Source of the DNA: Ornithinimicrobium cryptoxanthini
Lineage (GTDB): Bacteria; Actinomycetota; Actinomycetes; Actinomycetales; Dermatophilaceae
DNA length: 64,000 nucleotides
Direction: 5' to 3'
NCBI RefSeq assembly: GCF_023923205.1
Contig: NZ_CP099490.1
Coordinates: 2,666,001 to 2,730,000, forward strand
Shown: one piece after another, positions 49,426 through 61,165 of the stretch
Numbering within the stretch: the first letter of the stretch is position 1
Layout: each line of letters begins with the position of its first letter
The notes under the pieces: model-generated
The model's database searches: none
The model's input: the letters and a program-made list of their open reading frames with translations, nothing else
What the model was told of the DNA's origin: nothing
Position numbers and translations under genes: made by a program

Positions 49426-51009
49426 TCAGAGCTCGTGGACCGGCACGTCCTTGTCGCGGTCGTCCAGGCCGTACTGCAGCAGGTGGCCGCTCTTGCGGTC
49501 TGCGAGGTACTCATTCATCTCCGCCTTGATCACCGGCAGCAGCAGGTAGAGGCCGAGGATGTTGACGAAGGCGCAGATGAACAGGAAGGAGTCGGCGAAG
49601 TTGACGACCTCGCTCAGGGTCAGCACGCAGCCCAGGACGGTGAACGTGCAGAAGACCATCTTGTAGATGATGATCGAGACCCGGGCTCGCCCGAACAGGA
49701 ACTCCCAGGCCTTCTGACCGTAGTAGGACCACGTGATCAGGGTGCTGAAGGCAAACAGCGCCACGGCGATCGCCAGCACCACCGGGAACCACGAGACCAC
49801 CGACTCAAACGCGTCGGAGGTCAGCAGCACTCCACCGGCGGTGACTTCCTCCCCGGCCGCGGACTGCGCCCGGGACTGGCCATACAGGGCGGTGTCCGCG
49901 ACAACGATGGTCAGGGCTGTCATGGTGCAGATGATGACGGTGTCCACGAACGGCTCCAGCAGCGCGACAAACCCTTCCGACACCGGACGACGGGTCTTCA
50001 CGGCCGAGTGGGCGATCGCGGCGGATCCTAGGCCCGCCTCGTTCGAGAAGGCCGCACGCTGCATCCCGACGATCATCACACCGACGATTCCGCCGGTCAC
50101 GCCCTGGGGGTTGAAGGCGCCCTCGAAGATGCCGGTCATCGCAGCCGGGATGTGGGAGGCGTTGACGATCAGCACGGTCAGGCAGCCGCCGACGTAGAGA
50201 ACGGCCATCCCGGGGACCAGCTTGTCGGTCACCCGCGCGATCGAGCTGATGCCACCGATGATCACCAGGGCCACCAGAGCCGCGAGCACCAGCCCGAAGA
50301 TCAGCGCTGCGCCGTCGTTGGCCAGGAAGCTGCTGTCATCGCCGGTGACCTCGGTGATCTGGACGTAGGTCTGGTTGGCCTGAAACATGTTGCCACCTGC
50401 CACACCGAAGAACAGGATGGCGACGGCATAGATGCCGGTCATGATGACGGCCAGACGACCGTGGACCCGGCCATAGGCCACCAACAGATACTTGAATGGC
50501 CCGCCCGAGACCGTGCCGTCCTCATTGATCTCGCGATACTTCACACCGAGCGTGCACTCGGCGAACTTCGTGGCCATGCCAAGCAGGCCGGCGATGATCA
50601 TCCAGAACGTCGCGCCCGGACCACCGATGGTGACGGCGATGGCGACACCCGCGATGTTGCCCAGCCCCACGGTCCCCGAGAGCGCGGAGGCCAAGGCCTG
50701 GAAGTGCGTGATCTCACCGGGGTCGTCCGGTGAGCTGTAGCGCCCCCGCACCACCTCGAAGGAAGTCTTCCAGCCGCGCACCTGGATAAAACCGAAGTAG
50801 ACGGTGCACACGAGCGCACCAAGGAGCAGCCACAGGATGACAAAGGGCGGACCGTCATCCCAGCCCGGGATCTTGAAGAAGATGACCTCGGCGACGGCCT
50901 CCTGGATCGGCTTGAAGGCGTCGTTGATCGCCTTCTCGATGTCACCCAGCAACCCCAACGGCTCAGTGGCATCCTGCAACTGGGGCACGATGGCGGGAGT
51001 CAACAACAT
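49426..51009 (-). CDS. Sodium:alanine symporter (AGCS family)
   Basis: 527 aa, about ten to eleven membrane segments. Family signatures: HFQALASALSGTVGLGNIAG, GGPGATFWMIIAGLLGMATK and AAFSNEAGLGSAAIAHSAVK. Imports alanine or glycine with sodium. The ATG at 51009 follows AGGGG closely; the frame is open further upstream, but that part overlaps the AT-rich promoter region shared with valS. Confidence 0.9.
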   Translation of the reverse strand: MLLTPAIVPQLQDATEPLGLLGDIEKAINDAFKPIQEAVAEVIFFKIPGWDDGPPFVILWLLLGALVCTVYFGFIQVRGWKTSFEVVRGRYSSPDDPGEITHFQALASALSGTVGLGNIAGVAIAVTIGGPGATFWMIIAGLLGMATKFAECTLGVKYREINEDGTVSGGPFKYLLVAYGRVHGRLAVIMTGIYAVAILFFGVAGGNMFQANQTYVQITEVTGDDSSFLANDGAALIFGLVLAALVALVIIGGISSIARVTDKLVPGMAVLYVGGCLTVLIVNASHIPAAMTGIFEGAFNPQGVTGGIVGVMIVGMQRAAFSNEAGLGSAAIAHSAVKTRRPVSEGFVALLEPFVDTVIICTMTALTIVVADTALYGQSRAQSAAGEEVTAGGVLLTSDAFESVVSWFPVVLAIAVALFAFSTLITWSYYGQKAWEFLFGRARVSIIIYKMVFCTFTVLGCVLTLSEVVNFADSFLFICAFVNILGLYLLLPVIKAEMNEYLADRKSGHLLQYGLDDRDKDVPVHEL

Positions 51010-51183
51010 TCCCCTATCCGACGACCGTGCGACCCATCCGGCAACCCCTACGGCCAAACTTTGCCAAATCGTGACCAAAATTCGGAACAAACTGCCCGGC
51101 GCTTCTCGTTGAGCGCTCCTTGGCCGGCCCTGCTGGCCTGCGGCGTTCTTCCCCCAGACGCCCGAGATGGGAGAATGCCGCCC

Positions 51184-53901
51184 ATGACCACTGACGCCAC
51201 CCGCACCTCACACCTGTCCCCGGTGACCCTGCCGGACAAGCCGTCCGTCGACGGCCTGGAGGACAAGTGGGCGGCCGTATGGCGTGAGCGTGACACCTAC
51301 GTCTTCGACCGGGAGGCGGCCCTGGCGGCTCCGCGGGAGCAGATCTTCGCGGTCGACACCCCGCCGCCGACGGCCAGCGGCAGCCTGCACATCGGCCACG
51401 TCTTCGGCTACACCCAGGCCGACTGCCTCGCGCGCTACCAGCGGATGACCGGCAAGCACGTCTTCTATCCGATCGGCTGGGACGACAACGGGCTGCCCAC
51501 CGAGCGCCGCGTGCAGAACTACTACGGCGTGCGCGGCGACGCGAGCCTGCCGCACGACCCCGACTTCACCCCGCCCCAGCAGGGCGGCGACACCAAGTCG
51601 TCCAAGGCGGCCAACCAGGTGCCGATCGGCCGGGCCAACTTCATCGACCTCTGCGAGGAGCTGACCGTCCTCGACGAGAAGGCCTTCGAGGACACCTTCC
51701 GCCGACTCGGCCTCAGCATCGACTGGAACGTGCAGTACAGGACCATCGACGACCGCTCCCGCGCCGTGGCGCAGCAGGCGTTCCTGCACAACCTGGCCCG
51801 CGGCGAGGCCTACCAGTCCGAGGCGCCCGGCCTGTGGGACATCACCTTCCAGACCGCGGTGGCCCAGGCCGAGCTCGAGGCCCGCGACTACCCGGGCCAC
51901 TACCACCGGGTCGCCTTCCGGTCGACCAGCACGGCCGGGGGTTCCGTTTTTATCGAGACGACCCGCCCCGAGCTGATCCCGTCGGTGGTGGCCCTGATCG
52001 CCCACCCCGACGACGAGCGGTATGCCGCGCTGTTCGGCAGCACGGTCCGCTCCCCCCTCTTCGGTGTCGAGGTCCCGGTCGTGGCCCACCCGATGGCCGA
52101 GATGGACAAGGGCGCAGGCATCGCGATGTGCTGCACCTTCGGTGACCTCACCGACGTCATCTGGTGGCGCGAGCTCTCCCTGCCGACCCGCTCGGTGATC
52201 ACCCGCAACGGCCGGCTGCAGGGCGAGACGCCCGAGTGGCTGGCCGGCGGTCCCGGCGAGGAGCTGTATGCCGAGGAGCTGGCTGGCAAGACGACCTTCA
52301 GTGCCCGTGCGGCCGTGGTCGAGGCACTGCGCGCCTCCGGCGACCTGGACGGCGACCCGAAGCCGACCCAGCGCAAGGCCAACTTCTTTGAGAAGGGCGA
52401 CAAGCCGCTGGAGATCGTCACCAGCCGACAGTGGTACATCCGCAACGGCGGCAAGGACGCCGACCTGCGGGCGGACCTCGTCGGGCGTGGCCAGCAGATC
52501 GACTTCCACCCGGCCTTCATGCGCTCGCGCTACAAGAACTGGGTCGAGGGGCTCAACGGCGACTGGCTGATCAGCCGCCAGCGCTTCTTCGGCGTGCAGT
52601 TCCCGGTCTGGTATGCCGTGGACGCCGAGGGCGAGACCGACTACGACACCGTGCTGACGCCTGAGGCCGCTCGCCTGCCGATCGACCCGGTGACCGACGT
52701 CCCGGACGGCTATGAGGAGTCCCAGCGCGACCAGCCGGAGGGCTTCACCGCCGACACCGACGTCATGGACACGTGGGCCACCTCCTCGCTGTCCCCGCAG
52801 ATCGCGGCCGGGTGGCCGGTCGCGGGTCGGCCCGACGGTGAGTTGGGCAACGACAGCGAGCTGTTCGCCAAGGTCTTCCCCTTCGACATGCGCCCCCAGG
52901 GCCACGACATCATCCGGACCTGGCTCTTCGCGAGCGTCGTCCGGGCCCACTTCGAGCATGACTCAGTGCCGTGGAGTGACGCCTACATCAACGGATGGAT
53001 CCTGGACCCGGACCGCAAGAAGATGTCCAAGTCCAAGGGCAACGCGACGACCCCGCTGGGCATGCTGGAGCAGAACGGCACCGACGCGGTCCGCTACTGG
53101 GCCGCCGCCGCTCGCCCCGGTGTGGACACGGTGGACGACGCCTCCCAGATGAAGGTCGGTCGCCGCCTGGCGATCAAGATCCTCAACGCCAGCAAGTTCG
53201 CGCTCGGCATCGGCCGGCCCGAGGTGGCCGAGGGCGCGCCCGCCCCGATGCCCGAAGAACTGACCGAACTGGTCGCCCGGGTCACCGAGCCGCTGGACCG
53301 CGCGATGCTCGCCGGACTGGTCGAGGTCGTGCGGACAGCGACCGAGGCCTACGAGGGCTATGACTACTCCAAGGCGCTCGATGTCACCGAGTCCTTCTTC
53401 TGGACCTTCTGCGACGACTACCTCGAGCTCGTCAAAGAGCGGGCCTACGGCTCGGATGAGGCGATGTCGCGCGCCGCGGTCGAGTCCGCTCGGGCCGCCC
53501 TGCAGGTGGCGCTCGACGTGCTGCTGCGCCTGCTCGCGCCCGTCGTCTCCTTCGCCACGGAGGAGGTCTGGTCCTGGTGGCACACCGACTCGGTGCATAC
53601 CCAGCCGTGGCCGACGGTCGAAGAGATCGCCGCCGGCGCCGAGGGAGCTGACCCCCGGATGCTCGACGTGGTCGGGCAGGCCCTGGCCGGGGTCCGGCGA
53701 GCCAAGTCCGAGGCCAAGGTGGGCATGCGCACGGAGGTCTCCGCGACCACCGTGAGCAGCTCGGACGCCGACCTGCAGCTGGTGCGTGCCGCCGAGGCAG
53801 ACCTGCGGGCGGCCGGCAAGGTCATCGGTGACATCGGCTATGGCACGGCCGAGGCGCTCGCCGTCTCGGACACCGTCCTGGTGCCGCCGGCCGACGCCTG
53901 A
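51184..53901 (+). CDS. valS: Valyl-tRNA synthetase
   Basis: 905 aa, class I. HIGH motif in GSLHIGHVFG, KMSKS in RKKMSKSKGN, and a C-terminal anticodon/coiled-coil region (AKSEAKVGMRTEV). GAGAAT (51171-51176) ends 7 nt before this ATG, supporting it over upstream ATGs in the open frame. In many relatives valS precedes folC; here ileS holds that place. Confidence 0.95.
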   Translation: MTTDATRTSHLSPVTLPDKPSVDGLEDKWAAVWRERDTYVFDREAALAAPREQIFAVDTPPPTASGSLHIGHVFGYTQADCLARYQRMTGKHVFYPIGWDDNGLPTERRVQNYYGVRGDASLPHDPDFTPPQQGGDTKSSKAANQVPIGRANFIDLCEELTVLDEKAFEDTFRRLGLSIDWNVQYRTIDDRSRAVAQQAFLHNLARGEAYQSEAPGLWDITFQTAVAQAELEARDYPGHYHRVAFRSTSTAGGSVFIETTRPELIPSVVALIAHPDDERYAALFGSTVRSPLFGVEVPVVAHPMAEMDKGAGIAMCCTFGDLTDVIWWRELSLPTRSVITRNGRLQGETPEWLAGGPGEELYAEELAGKTTFSARAAVVEALRASGDLDGDPKPTQRKANFFEKGDKPLEIVTSRQWYIRNGGKDADLRADLVGRGQQIDFHPAFMRSRYKNWVEGLNGDWLISRQRFFGVQFPVWYAVDAEGETDYDTVLTPEAARLPIDPVTDVPDGYEESQRDQPEGFTADTDVMDTWATSSLSPQIAAGWPVAGRPDGELGNDSELFAKVFPFDMRPQGHDIIRTWLFASVVRAHFEHDSVPWSDAYINGWILDPDRKKMSKSKGNATTPLGMLEQNGTDAVRYWAAAARPGVDTVDDASQMKVGRRLAIKILNASKFALGIGRPEVAEGAPAPMPEELTELVARVTEPLDRAMLAGLVEVVRTATEAYEGYDYSKALDVTESFFWTFCDDYLELVKERAYGSDEAMSRAAVESARAALQVALDVLLRLLAPVVSFATEEVWSWWHTDSVHTQPWPTVEEIAAGAEGADPRMLDVVGQALAGVRRAKSEAKVGMRTEVSATTVSSSDADLQLVRAAEADLRAAGKVIGDIGYGTAEALAVSDTVLVPPADA

Positions 53902-53976
53902 GTCGTCCCACCCGCGCACGGCCACCTGCGGTGTCAGCACGCTTCCTTGTCCCCGGCGTCGCATAAGGTCGTCACC

Positions 53977-54702
53977 ATGCATCGGGGCAAGGTGATCGCG
54001 GCGACCGTGGCTGCGGCCATCGTGCTGCTCCTGCTGGTGTGGGGCAGCGGCGCCGGCACCAGCGTCCTGCACTCCCCGTCCGGTGAGGCCCGCACGGGAC
54101 AGGGCGACGAGCAGCGCACCATCCAGGTCAATGACCAGGCCGAGGTCACCCAGGTGCCCAGTGATGGGCTCGAGAGTGCGGCTCCTGCCCTGGACTGGCT
54201 GATGATCGCCTTCGCCCTCGTGGTCCTGGCCATCGTCGTCAAGATCCTGAAGTGGCTGCTCAACCGGGACTGGGAGGAGTCGGGCTCCCCGGACGAGGAC
54301 GAGGAGATCGACGATCTCGGCCTCCTGCTGGGCGCCACGTCGGAGTCGACGCGGGCGGCCGCGCTGGCCGAGGGCGAGCCCCGCAACGTCGTCGTCCGCT
54401 GCTGGGTCGCCCTCGAGGATGCCGCTGCCTCCTCCGGCCTCGCCCGCGACCCCGCCGAGACCGCCGCAGAGTTCACCCGTCGGTTCCTGGGCACCTGGCA
54501 CGTGGACGAGGCGACCACCCGTGAGCTCGCCGAGCTCTATCGTGAGGCCCGCTTCTCCCGTCACCCGGTGGCCCGACCCGTCGCGGAGCGCGCCGCCGAG
54601 CTCGTCGGCAGCATCCACGATCAGCTCCGACGCGCCCGCCGCGCGGCACCTGAGGAGCCCGTGGCCGAGGAGCCCGTGGTCGACCAGGTGGCTGAGCCCT
54701 GA
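53977..54702 (+). CDS. DUF4129 domain membrane protein
   Basis: 241 aa. One N-terminal and one central TM segment (about 5-22 and 72-92), then an acidic linker and a DUF4129 domain (VVRCWVALEDAAASSGLARD, ELAELYREARFSRHP). First of five overlapping genes with MoxR and DUF58. TAAGGT (53964-53969) ends 7 nt before the ATG. Confidence 0.83.
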   Translation: MHRGKVIAATVAAAIVLLLLVWGSGAGTSVLHSPSGEARTGQGDEQRTIQVNDQAEVTQVPSDGLESAAPALDWLMIAFALVVLAIVVKILKWLLNRDWEESGSPDEDEEIDDLGLLLGATSESTRAAALAEGEPRNVVVRCWVALEDAAASSGLARDPAETAAEFTRRFLGTWHVDEATTRELAELYREARFSRHPVARPVAERAAELVGSIHDQLRRARRAAPEEPVAEEPVVDQVAEP

Positions 54703-55274
54703 TGGTGCTGCGCGCGAGATCCGAGTCGCCGCTGCACCAGGGTCGGCGCGGCCAGAAGACCGTGGACGGCAGTCAGCACCGGGTCCGCCGGGCGCTCCTG
54801 GCCTTCGTGACGACCCTGGCCATCGGCGCGCTGCTCTGGTTCATCAACGTCCTGCGCACCGATGCCGTCACAGCGCTGGTCCTGGCCCTCGCCGTCGGCG
54901 CGGTCATCACGCTGCTGACGTGGGTGATGTCCGAGGAGGGCCCCCGCCTCAAGCGCGCCCATTGGTTCGCCTCGATGCGCGAAGAGTCGGTGCGGCCCGG
55001 CGCCCTCGACTACCGCATGCTGCGGCTGCGCCGGGATCTGCGCGACGCCACCGAGCGCAACGACCGCACCGACGAGATCTTCCCCGTGGTGCGCGCCCTC
55101 GCCGCCGAACGGTTGCGCGCCAACCACGGCCTCGACCTGGTCACCGACTGGGACGAGGCACAGAGCCTGATGCACCCCGACCTGGTGAAATACCTGTCCG
55201 ACCCACCCACCGGCACCGCCAAGCGCAGCAAGCGCCAGCTAGCCCGAGCACTCGACCGAATCGAGGAACTGTGA
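54702..55274 (+). CDS. Two-TM membrane protein of the MoxR operon
   Basis: 190 aa. Two membrane segments (about 31-49 and 56-75) followed by a basic cytoplasmic domain (MLRLRRDLRDATERNDRTDE). No named family recognised. Starts within the stop of the DUF4129 gene (TGATG). Confidence 0.75.
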   Translation: MVLRARSESPLHQGRRGQKTVDGSQHRVRRALLAFVTTLAIGALLWFINVLRTDAVTALVLALAVGAVITLLTWVMSEEGPRLKRAHWFASMREESVRPGALDYRMLRLRRDLRDATERNDRTDEIFPVVRALAAERLRANHGLDLVTDWDEAQSLMHPDLVKYLSDPPTGTAKRSKRQLARALDRIEEL

Positions 55275-56362
55275 GCGATCACCCCAGCCCGGCCACGACC
55301 GGCACCTCCGCCATGGCCGTCACCGCCACCCTGACCGTCGCGGAGGTCTCCTCCCAGGCCGCCGCCGTCCTTGACCGGGTCGAGACTGCAGTGGTCGGCA
55401 AGCGGCAGGCACTCACCCTGGTGCTGTGCGGCATACTCGCTCGTGGTCACGTCCTCCTCGAGGACTTCCCCGGGCTGGGCAAGACGCTGGCCGCGCGCTC
55501 CTTCGCGCAGAGCCTCGGGCTGGAGTTCACCCGCGCCCAGTTCACCCCCGACCTGCTGCCGGCGGACCTGACCGGCGCCTTCGTCTATGACCAGAAGGCG
55601 GGCGAGTTCGAGTTCCGCAAGGGGCCGTTGTTCACCGGGCTGCTGCTGGCCGACGAGATCAACCGGACCCCGCCCAAGACGCAGTCGGCGCTGCTGGAGG
55701 CGATGCAGGAGCATCAGGTCACGGTCGAGGGCGAGACCTTCCTCCTGACAGAGCCCTTCCACGTGCTCGCCACGGCCAACCCGGTCGAGTACGAAGGCAC
55801 CTATCCCCTCCCCGAGGCCCAGCTGGACCGCTTCCTGCTGCGCATCTCGTTCGGCTACCCCACCGAGGACGAGGAGCATGACGTGCTGACGCGCCGCGTC
55901 TCCCGTCAGACGGAGGACCAGCACCTGGAGCCGGTCACCGACGCCGCCGGTCTGCTGGCCATGCAACTGGCCATCGAGACCGTGCCGGTCGAGGAGGACA
56001 TCAGCCGCTACTGCGTCGCGCTCGCGTCGGCCACCCGCCGTCACCGGGCGGTGCAGGTCGGCGCCTCGCCCCGCGGTTCGTTGGCGTTGATGCTGACAGC
56101 GCGCGCGCACGCGGTCGTCAAACAGCGTGACTACATCACCCCGGAGGACGTCAAGGCGGTCGCACACGCAGTGCTGGACCACCGGATCTCGATCAAGCCC
56201 GAGCTGTGGATGTCGGACCTCGGCGGCGCCGGGGTGGTCGAGGCGGTCCTCGCCGAGACCCCGGTGCCCAGCGCCCGACAGCTGTCTGGAGCCCAAACGG
56301 CCCAAGGCGGCCAGCCCGTCAGCGGCGACGGCCAGGGCACCGGAGCACAGCGCGGCGCATGA
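55271..56362 (+). CDS. MoxR family AAA+ ATPase
   Basis: 363 aa, GTG start overlapping the previous stop. Walker A DFPGLGKTLAARSF, Walker B LLADEINRTPPKTQSALLEA, sensor 1 ATANPVEYEGTYPLPEAQ. MoxR ATPases act as chaperones for activating protein complexes, usually with a DUF58/VWA partner, as here. The frame is open far upstream; the overlap fixes the start. Confidence 0.92.
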   Translation: MSDHPSPATTGTSAMAVTATLTVAEVSSQAAAVLDRVETAVVGKRQALTLVLCGILARGHVLLEDFPGLGKTLAARSFAQSLGLEFTRAQFTPDLLPADLTGAFVYDQKAGEFEFRKGPLFTGLLLADEINRTPPKTQSALLEAMQEHQVTVEGETFLLTEPFHVLATANPVEYEGTYPLPEAQLDRFLLRISFGYPTEDEEHDVLTRRVSRQTEDQHLEPVTDAAGLLAMQLAIETVPVEEDISRYCVALASATRRHRAVQVGASPRGSLALMLTARAHAVVKQRDYITPEDVKAVAHAVLDHRISIKPELWMSDLGGAGVVEAVLAETPVPSARQLSGAQTAQGGQPVSGDGQGTGAQRGA

Positions 56363-57690
56363 GCCCCACCCGGCCGTCAGCAGACACCCACCCCGACAAC
56401 AGGTGGGCGGTGACCCATGCCCACGCGCGTGCCGTCCTGGTCTCCGTCGTCGCTGGTCTGGGTGCCCTGCTCGCCCAGCGCCCCGACATACTCCTGATGG
56501 GTGCTCCCCTGGCGATGATCGCCCTCTGGTCGGTCCTGACCCGACCCGCCACCGTCCCCTCGACACGCCTCGTCGTGACCGACAGCCGCCTGCAAGAGGG
56601 CCAGTGGGGACGGGCCGTCGTCGGTGTCGAGACGGCCAGCAACACCGAGCTGGTCTCCACCTCGTTGGCCAGGGGGCCCAACATGGAGACCTTCCCCAAG
56701 CACGGTGCCCGGTTGCACCTGCTCACCGACAAGGACCGGGAGCGCCCCGAGCTGCACCTGTTCACCCGCATCAAGGCGGGGCGGTGGGGGGTGCGGCGGG
56801 TCGGTCCCGGCCTGGTCGGCGCGACCAGCCCGTGGGGAGCCTTCCGCTGGGGTCCGGTGCCCCTCGACGACCTGCGGATCAGGGTGCTGCCCGACCCTGC
56901 GACGTTCAACACCGGTGCTCCGGCGCCGCACCCCCTCGGCCTGGTCGGCCTGCACCGCTCCCGCTTCCCCGGAGACGGCAGCGAGTTCAACACGATCCGT
57001 CCCTTCCAGTGGGGCGACCGGCTCAAACGGATCCACTGGGCGCGCTCGCTGCGCACCAACGAGCTGCACGTCACCTCCAGCTATGCCGACCAGGACACGC
57101 ACGTCGCGATCATCGTCGACGCGCACTACGACCTCGGGGTCTCCGACGCCGCCGAGGGACTGTCCAGCACCCTGGACTACTCGGTGCGCGCCGCCGCCGC
57201 GATCGCCGAGCACTTCCTCCACCAGGGAGACCGCGTCAGCCTGCAGGTGCTGTCCGCCCGGACGCCGCTGCACCTGCCCCCTGGCTCGGGACGACGCCAG
57301 AGCCGCCGACTGCTGGATGCTCTCTCGCAGGTCCAGGCCCACCCGCAGGAGGAGATCGACCCGCGGCGTCTGCGCCGGGGCCTGGGCCCGGGTGCGCTCG
57401 TCGTGATGATCTCGGCAATGGTCGCACCGGGACCGCTGGCCCAGGCGGCGCTGCTCAGCCGCAGCGGCCTGCAGGTCGTGGTCATCGACTCGCTGGTCGA
57501 CGACGTGCAGCCACCCGGTGAGCGTGACGACATCGCCCGTCTCGGCTGGCGGATCCGGCTGATGGAGCGCGACGCAGAGGTGCGCCGGGTGCGCGGCGAG
57601 GGCGTGCCTGTCGTGCCGTGGCGCGGCCCGGGGAGCCTGGACCAGGTGCTGCGCATGCTCTCCCGGCACCGTCAGGGAGCTGGGCGATGA
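56359..57690 (+). CDS. DUF58 domain protein
   Basis: 443 aa. Two membrane segments near the N-terminus (about 25-55), then the DUF58 signature EFNTIRPFQWGDRLKRIHW and a VWA-like fold with VAIIVDAHYDLG in place of a strict DxSxS motif. Usual partner of MoxR. ATGA overlap with moxR. Confidence 0.88.
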   Translation: MSPTRPSADTHPDNRWAVTHAHARAVLVSVVAGLGALLAQRPDILLMGAPLAMIALWSVLTRPATVPSTRLVVTDSRLQEGQWGRAVVGVETASNTELVSTSLARGPNMETFPKHGARLHLLTDKDRERPELHLFTRIKAGRWGVRRVGPGLVGATSPWGAFRWGPVPLDDLRIRVLPDPATFNTGAPAPHPLGLVGLHRSRFPGDGSEFNTIRPFQWGDRLKRIHWARSLRTNELHVTSSYADQDTHVAIIVDAHYDLGVSDAAEGLSSTLDYSVRAAAAIAEHFLHQGDRVSLQVLSARTPLHLPPGSGRRQSRRLLDALSQVQAHPQEEIDPRRLRRGLGPGALVVMISAMVAPGPLAQAALLSRSGLQVVVIDSLVDDVQPPGERDDIARLGWRIRLMERDAEVRRVRGEGVPVVPWRGPGSLDQVLRMLSRHRQGAGR

Positions 57691-58249
57691 ACCCCTTCGG
57701 AGATCTCATCGAGGATCTGCGCACCGCGAGCCAGGGGCAGCTGATGTTGCGCGCGGCCGTCCTGGTCTCGGTCCTGGCCTTCGCGGTCCTGCTGGTCCTG
57801 TCCGGGGAGTCCACCCTGTGGGCCGTGGCGGTCCTGGGCGTGCTCGGCGCGTTCTGCGCCCTCAACCCTCACACGGTGCTTCCCGCCGCGATCATGATCT
57901 ATGGCATGGCCGTGTGGTGGACGGGAGTGCCGGACCCGTTCAACCCCCTGGCGCTGCCCGCGGCGCTCTCGCTGCTGCTGCTGCACACCGTCTGTGCGCT
58001 GGCGGCCGCGGTCCCCGCGCAGGCCACCCTCCCCCGCGAGCTGTTCGGGCAGTATGCCGTGCGTCTGGCCATCGTCTCCGGCGCCACCACGGCGCTGTCG
58101 CTCGTGGCGTGGCTGGTTGTGGAGGCCGAGCCGCCCGGTGGGCTGGTGGCGCTGCTGGTCGGCCTGCTGGCACTGGGTCTGGCCGTCGGCGTGCACTACG
58201 TGGTGGTGACCGCGCGCCCGGGGCGCAGGCCGCACGAGAGCGGCGTGGG

Positions 58250-58253
<4 letters not shown>
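57687..58253 (+). CDS. Membrane protein closing the MoxR operon
   Basis: 188 aa, five or more membrane segments; no recognised domain. Starts by ATGA overlap with the DUF58 gene; its end overlaps convergent clpX by 4 bp. Confidence 0.72.
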
Positions 58254-59521
<1,268 letters not shown>

Positions 59522-59721
59522 AGCGGATTCCTTCCCTCGACTACGGGCACCGACCCGGTGCCTTGGCACGACGCTACCCCGACTGCCCACGTCCGCGTAG
59601 CCCATTACCGCTCCGCACGGCGTGTTCTCGGGTGCTGTCCGCTCAGGGCGCAACCCCGCCGGTGCGCAGGCGAGGTCACCGGACTGACCGGCCGGAGGGT
59701 CGCCCCGTGGAGCTGAGCTGG

Positions 59722-60537
59722 CTAGAGGACCGCCTGCAGGAACTGCTTGGTGCGTTCGTTGTCGGGGTCGGAGAAGATCTTGTCCGGGTGGCCTTCCTCG
59801 ATGATCCGGCCACCGTCAAACATCATCACCCGGTCCGACACGTCCTGGGCGAACTGCATTTCGTGCGTGACGATCAGCATCGTGATGTCCGTGGTGGCCG
59901 CGACGTCCTGCAGCACGCCCAGCACGTCACCCACCAACTCGGGGTCCAGGGCTGAGGTGACCTCGTCGAGCAAGAGGATCTCGGGGTCCATCGCCAGCGC
60001 GCGGGCAATTGCCACGCGCTGCTGCTGACCACCGGAGAGCTGCATCGGGTGCGCGTCGCCGCGGTTTCCCAGGCCCACGCGGTCCAGCAGCTCCTGGGCC
60101 TTGGTCTTCGCCTGGTCAGACGACTGCCCGAGCACGTGGATGGGGGCCTCGATGATGTTCTCCAGCACCGTCATGTTGGGGAACAGGTTGAACTGCTGGA
60201 AGACCATCCCGATGCGCTTGCGGATCTTGCTGACCTGCTTGGGCTTGAGCGCGACACGCTTGCCGCCGCGCTCTTCATGGGTCAGCGGCTGCCCATCCAC
60301 ATAGATGTATCCGTCGGTGAGGTCCTCAAGCGTCATCAACAGCCGCAGGATTGTCGTCTTGCCCGATCCGGAGGGCCCGATGAGAGTCACGCGGTCACCG
60401 CGCCCGATCTGGAAGTTGAGGCCCTGCAGGACCGTGGTTTCACCGAACTTCTTGACCACCTCCTGGAACTGGACGCGGGGAGTGCCACCGTTCGACTCAT
60501 AGGCGGGGTCAGCGGAAGGGGTCTGGTCAGTAGGCAA
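59722..60537 (-). CDS. ehuA: Amino-acid/ectoine ABC transporter ATPase (EhuA-like)
   Basis: 271 aa. Walker [10 protein letters not shown], signature LSGGQQQR, Walker [15 protein letters not shown], the polar amino acid transporter type. Starts at TTG (60537), overlapping ehuD by 11 bp, with GGAGAAG upstream; no ATG/GTG fits. Last gene of the importer operon. Confidence 0.85.
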   Translation of the reverse strand: MPTDQTPSADPAYESNGGTPRVQFQEVVKKFGETTVLQGLNFQIGRGDRVTLIGPSGSGKTTILRLLMTLEDLTDGYIYVDGQPLTHEERGGKRVALKPKQVSKIRKRIGMVFQQFNLFPNMTVLENIIEAPIHVLGQSSDQAKTKAQELLDRVGLGNRGDAHPMQLSGGQQQRVAIARALAMDPEILLLDEVTSALDPELVGDVLGVLQDVAATTDITMLIVTHEMQFAQDVSDRVMMFDGGRIIEEGHPDKIFSDPDNERTKQFLQAVL

Positions 60538-61165
60538 GTTTCTTCTCCAACTTTCGCATGAGAACCGCGGTGGGATAGCTGGCCACCAAGAAGAGCAGAC
60601 CGGCCACCGTGAACGCCTCGGTGTAGGTGAAGTGCTGACCACCGAACTGACGGGCGGCCGTCACCATCTCCACCACCGAGATGAAGATCAGGAACGGGGT
60701 GTCCTTGAACATGGCGATGGCCCAGTTGCCCAGCGACGGCAAGGTGTTGCGGATGGCCTGGGGCAGGATGACAGCACGCCACGTCCGACTTGCCGGCAGC
60801 GAGAGCGCCGTGGCGGCCTCCCACTGCCCGGACCGGATCGACTCGATGCCGGCGCGGTAGGACTCGGCCATGTAGGTCGAGTAGTGCACGCCGAAGACCA
60901 GCACGCCGACTGTCAAGCCACTGAGGGAGTTGAAGGCGTAGTAGACGAGCAGGAGATGCACCGGCAGCGGCGTGAGCCGGATGAAGTCCAGCACGAAGGC
61001 CAGCGGTACAGACAAGAATGACGGCAGTTGGCGCACCAGGATGGCCCAGGCCAGGCCGAGCGCCGCAGCGATCACGGAGCCCAGGACGGTGACGACCAGG
61101 GTGATCTTGATGAACTGCTCGAGCAGGACCGGGAAGGCCTCGAGGAAGAGATCTAACTCAAACAT
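60527..61165 (-). CDS. ehuD: ABC transporter permease (EhuD-like)
   Basis: 212 aa, five TM segments, with the permease loop ESYRAGIESIRSGQWEAATA of the His/Glu/Gln subfamily. Shares one base with ehuC at its start. Ectoine/hydroxyectoine assignment comes from the operon as a whole. Confidence 0.82.
   Translation of the reverse strand: MFELDLFLEAFPVLLEQFIKITLVVTVLGSVIAAALGLAWAILVRQLPSFLSVPLAFVLDFIRLTPLPVHLLLVYYAFNSLSGLTVGVLVFGVHYSTYMAESYRAGIESIRSGQWEAATALSLPASRTWRAVILPQAIRNTLPSLGNWAIAMFKDTPFLIFISVVEMVTAARQFGGQHFTYTEAFTVAGLLFLVASYPTAVLMRKLEKKLAY

Noticed and set aside
51061-51183. 41-residue N-terminal extension of valS
   Set aside because: It covers the AT-rich promoter region; a -10 hexamer at 51171-51176 sits correctly for the ATG at 51184.
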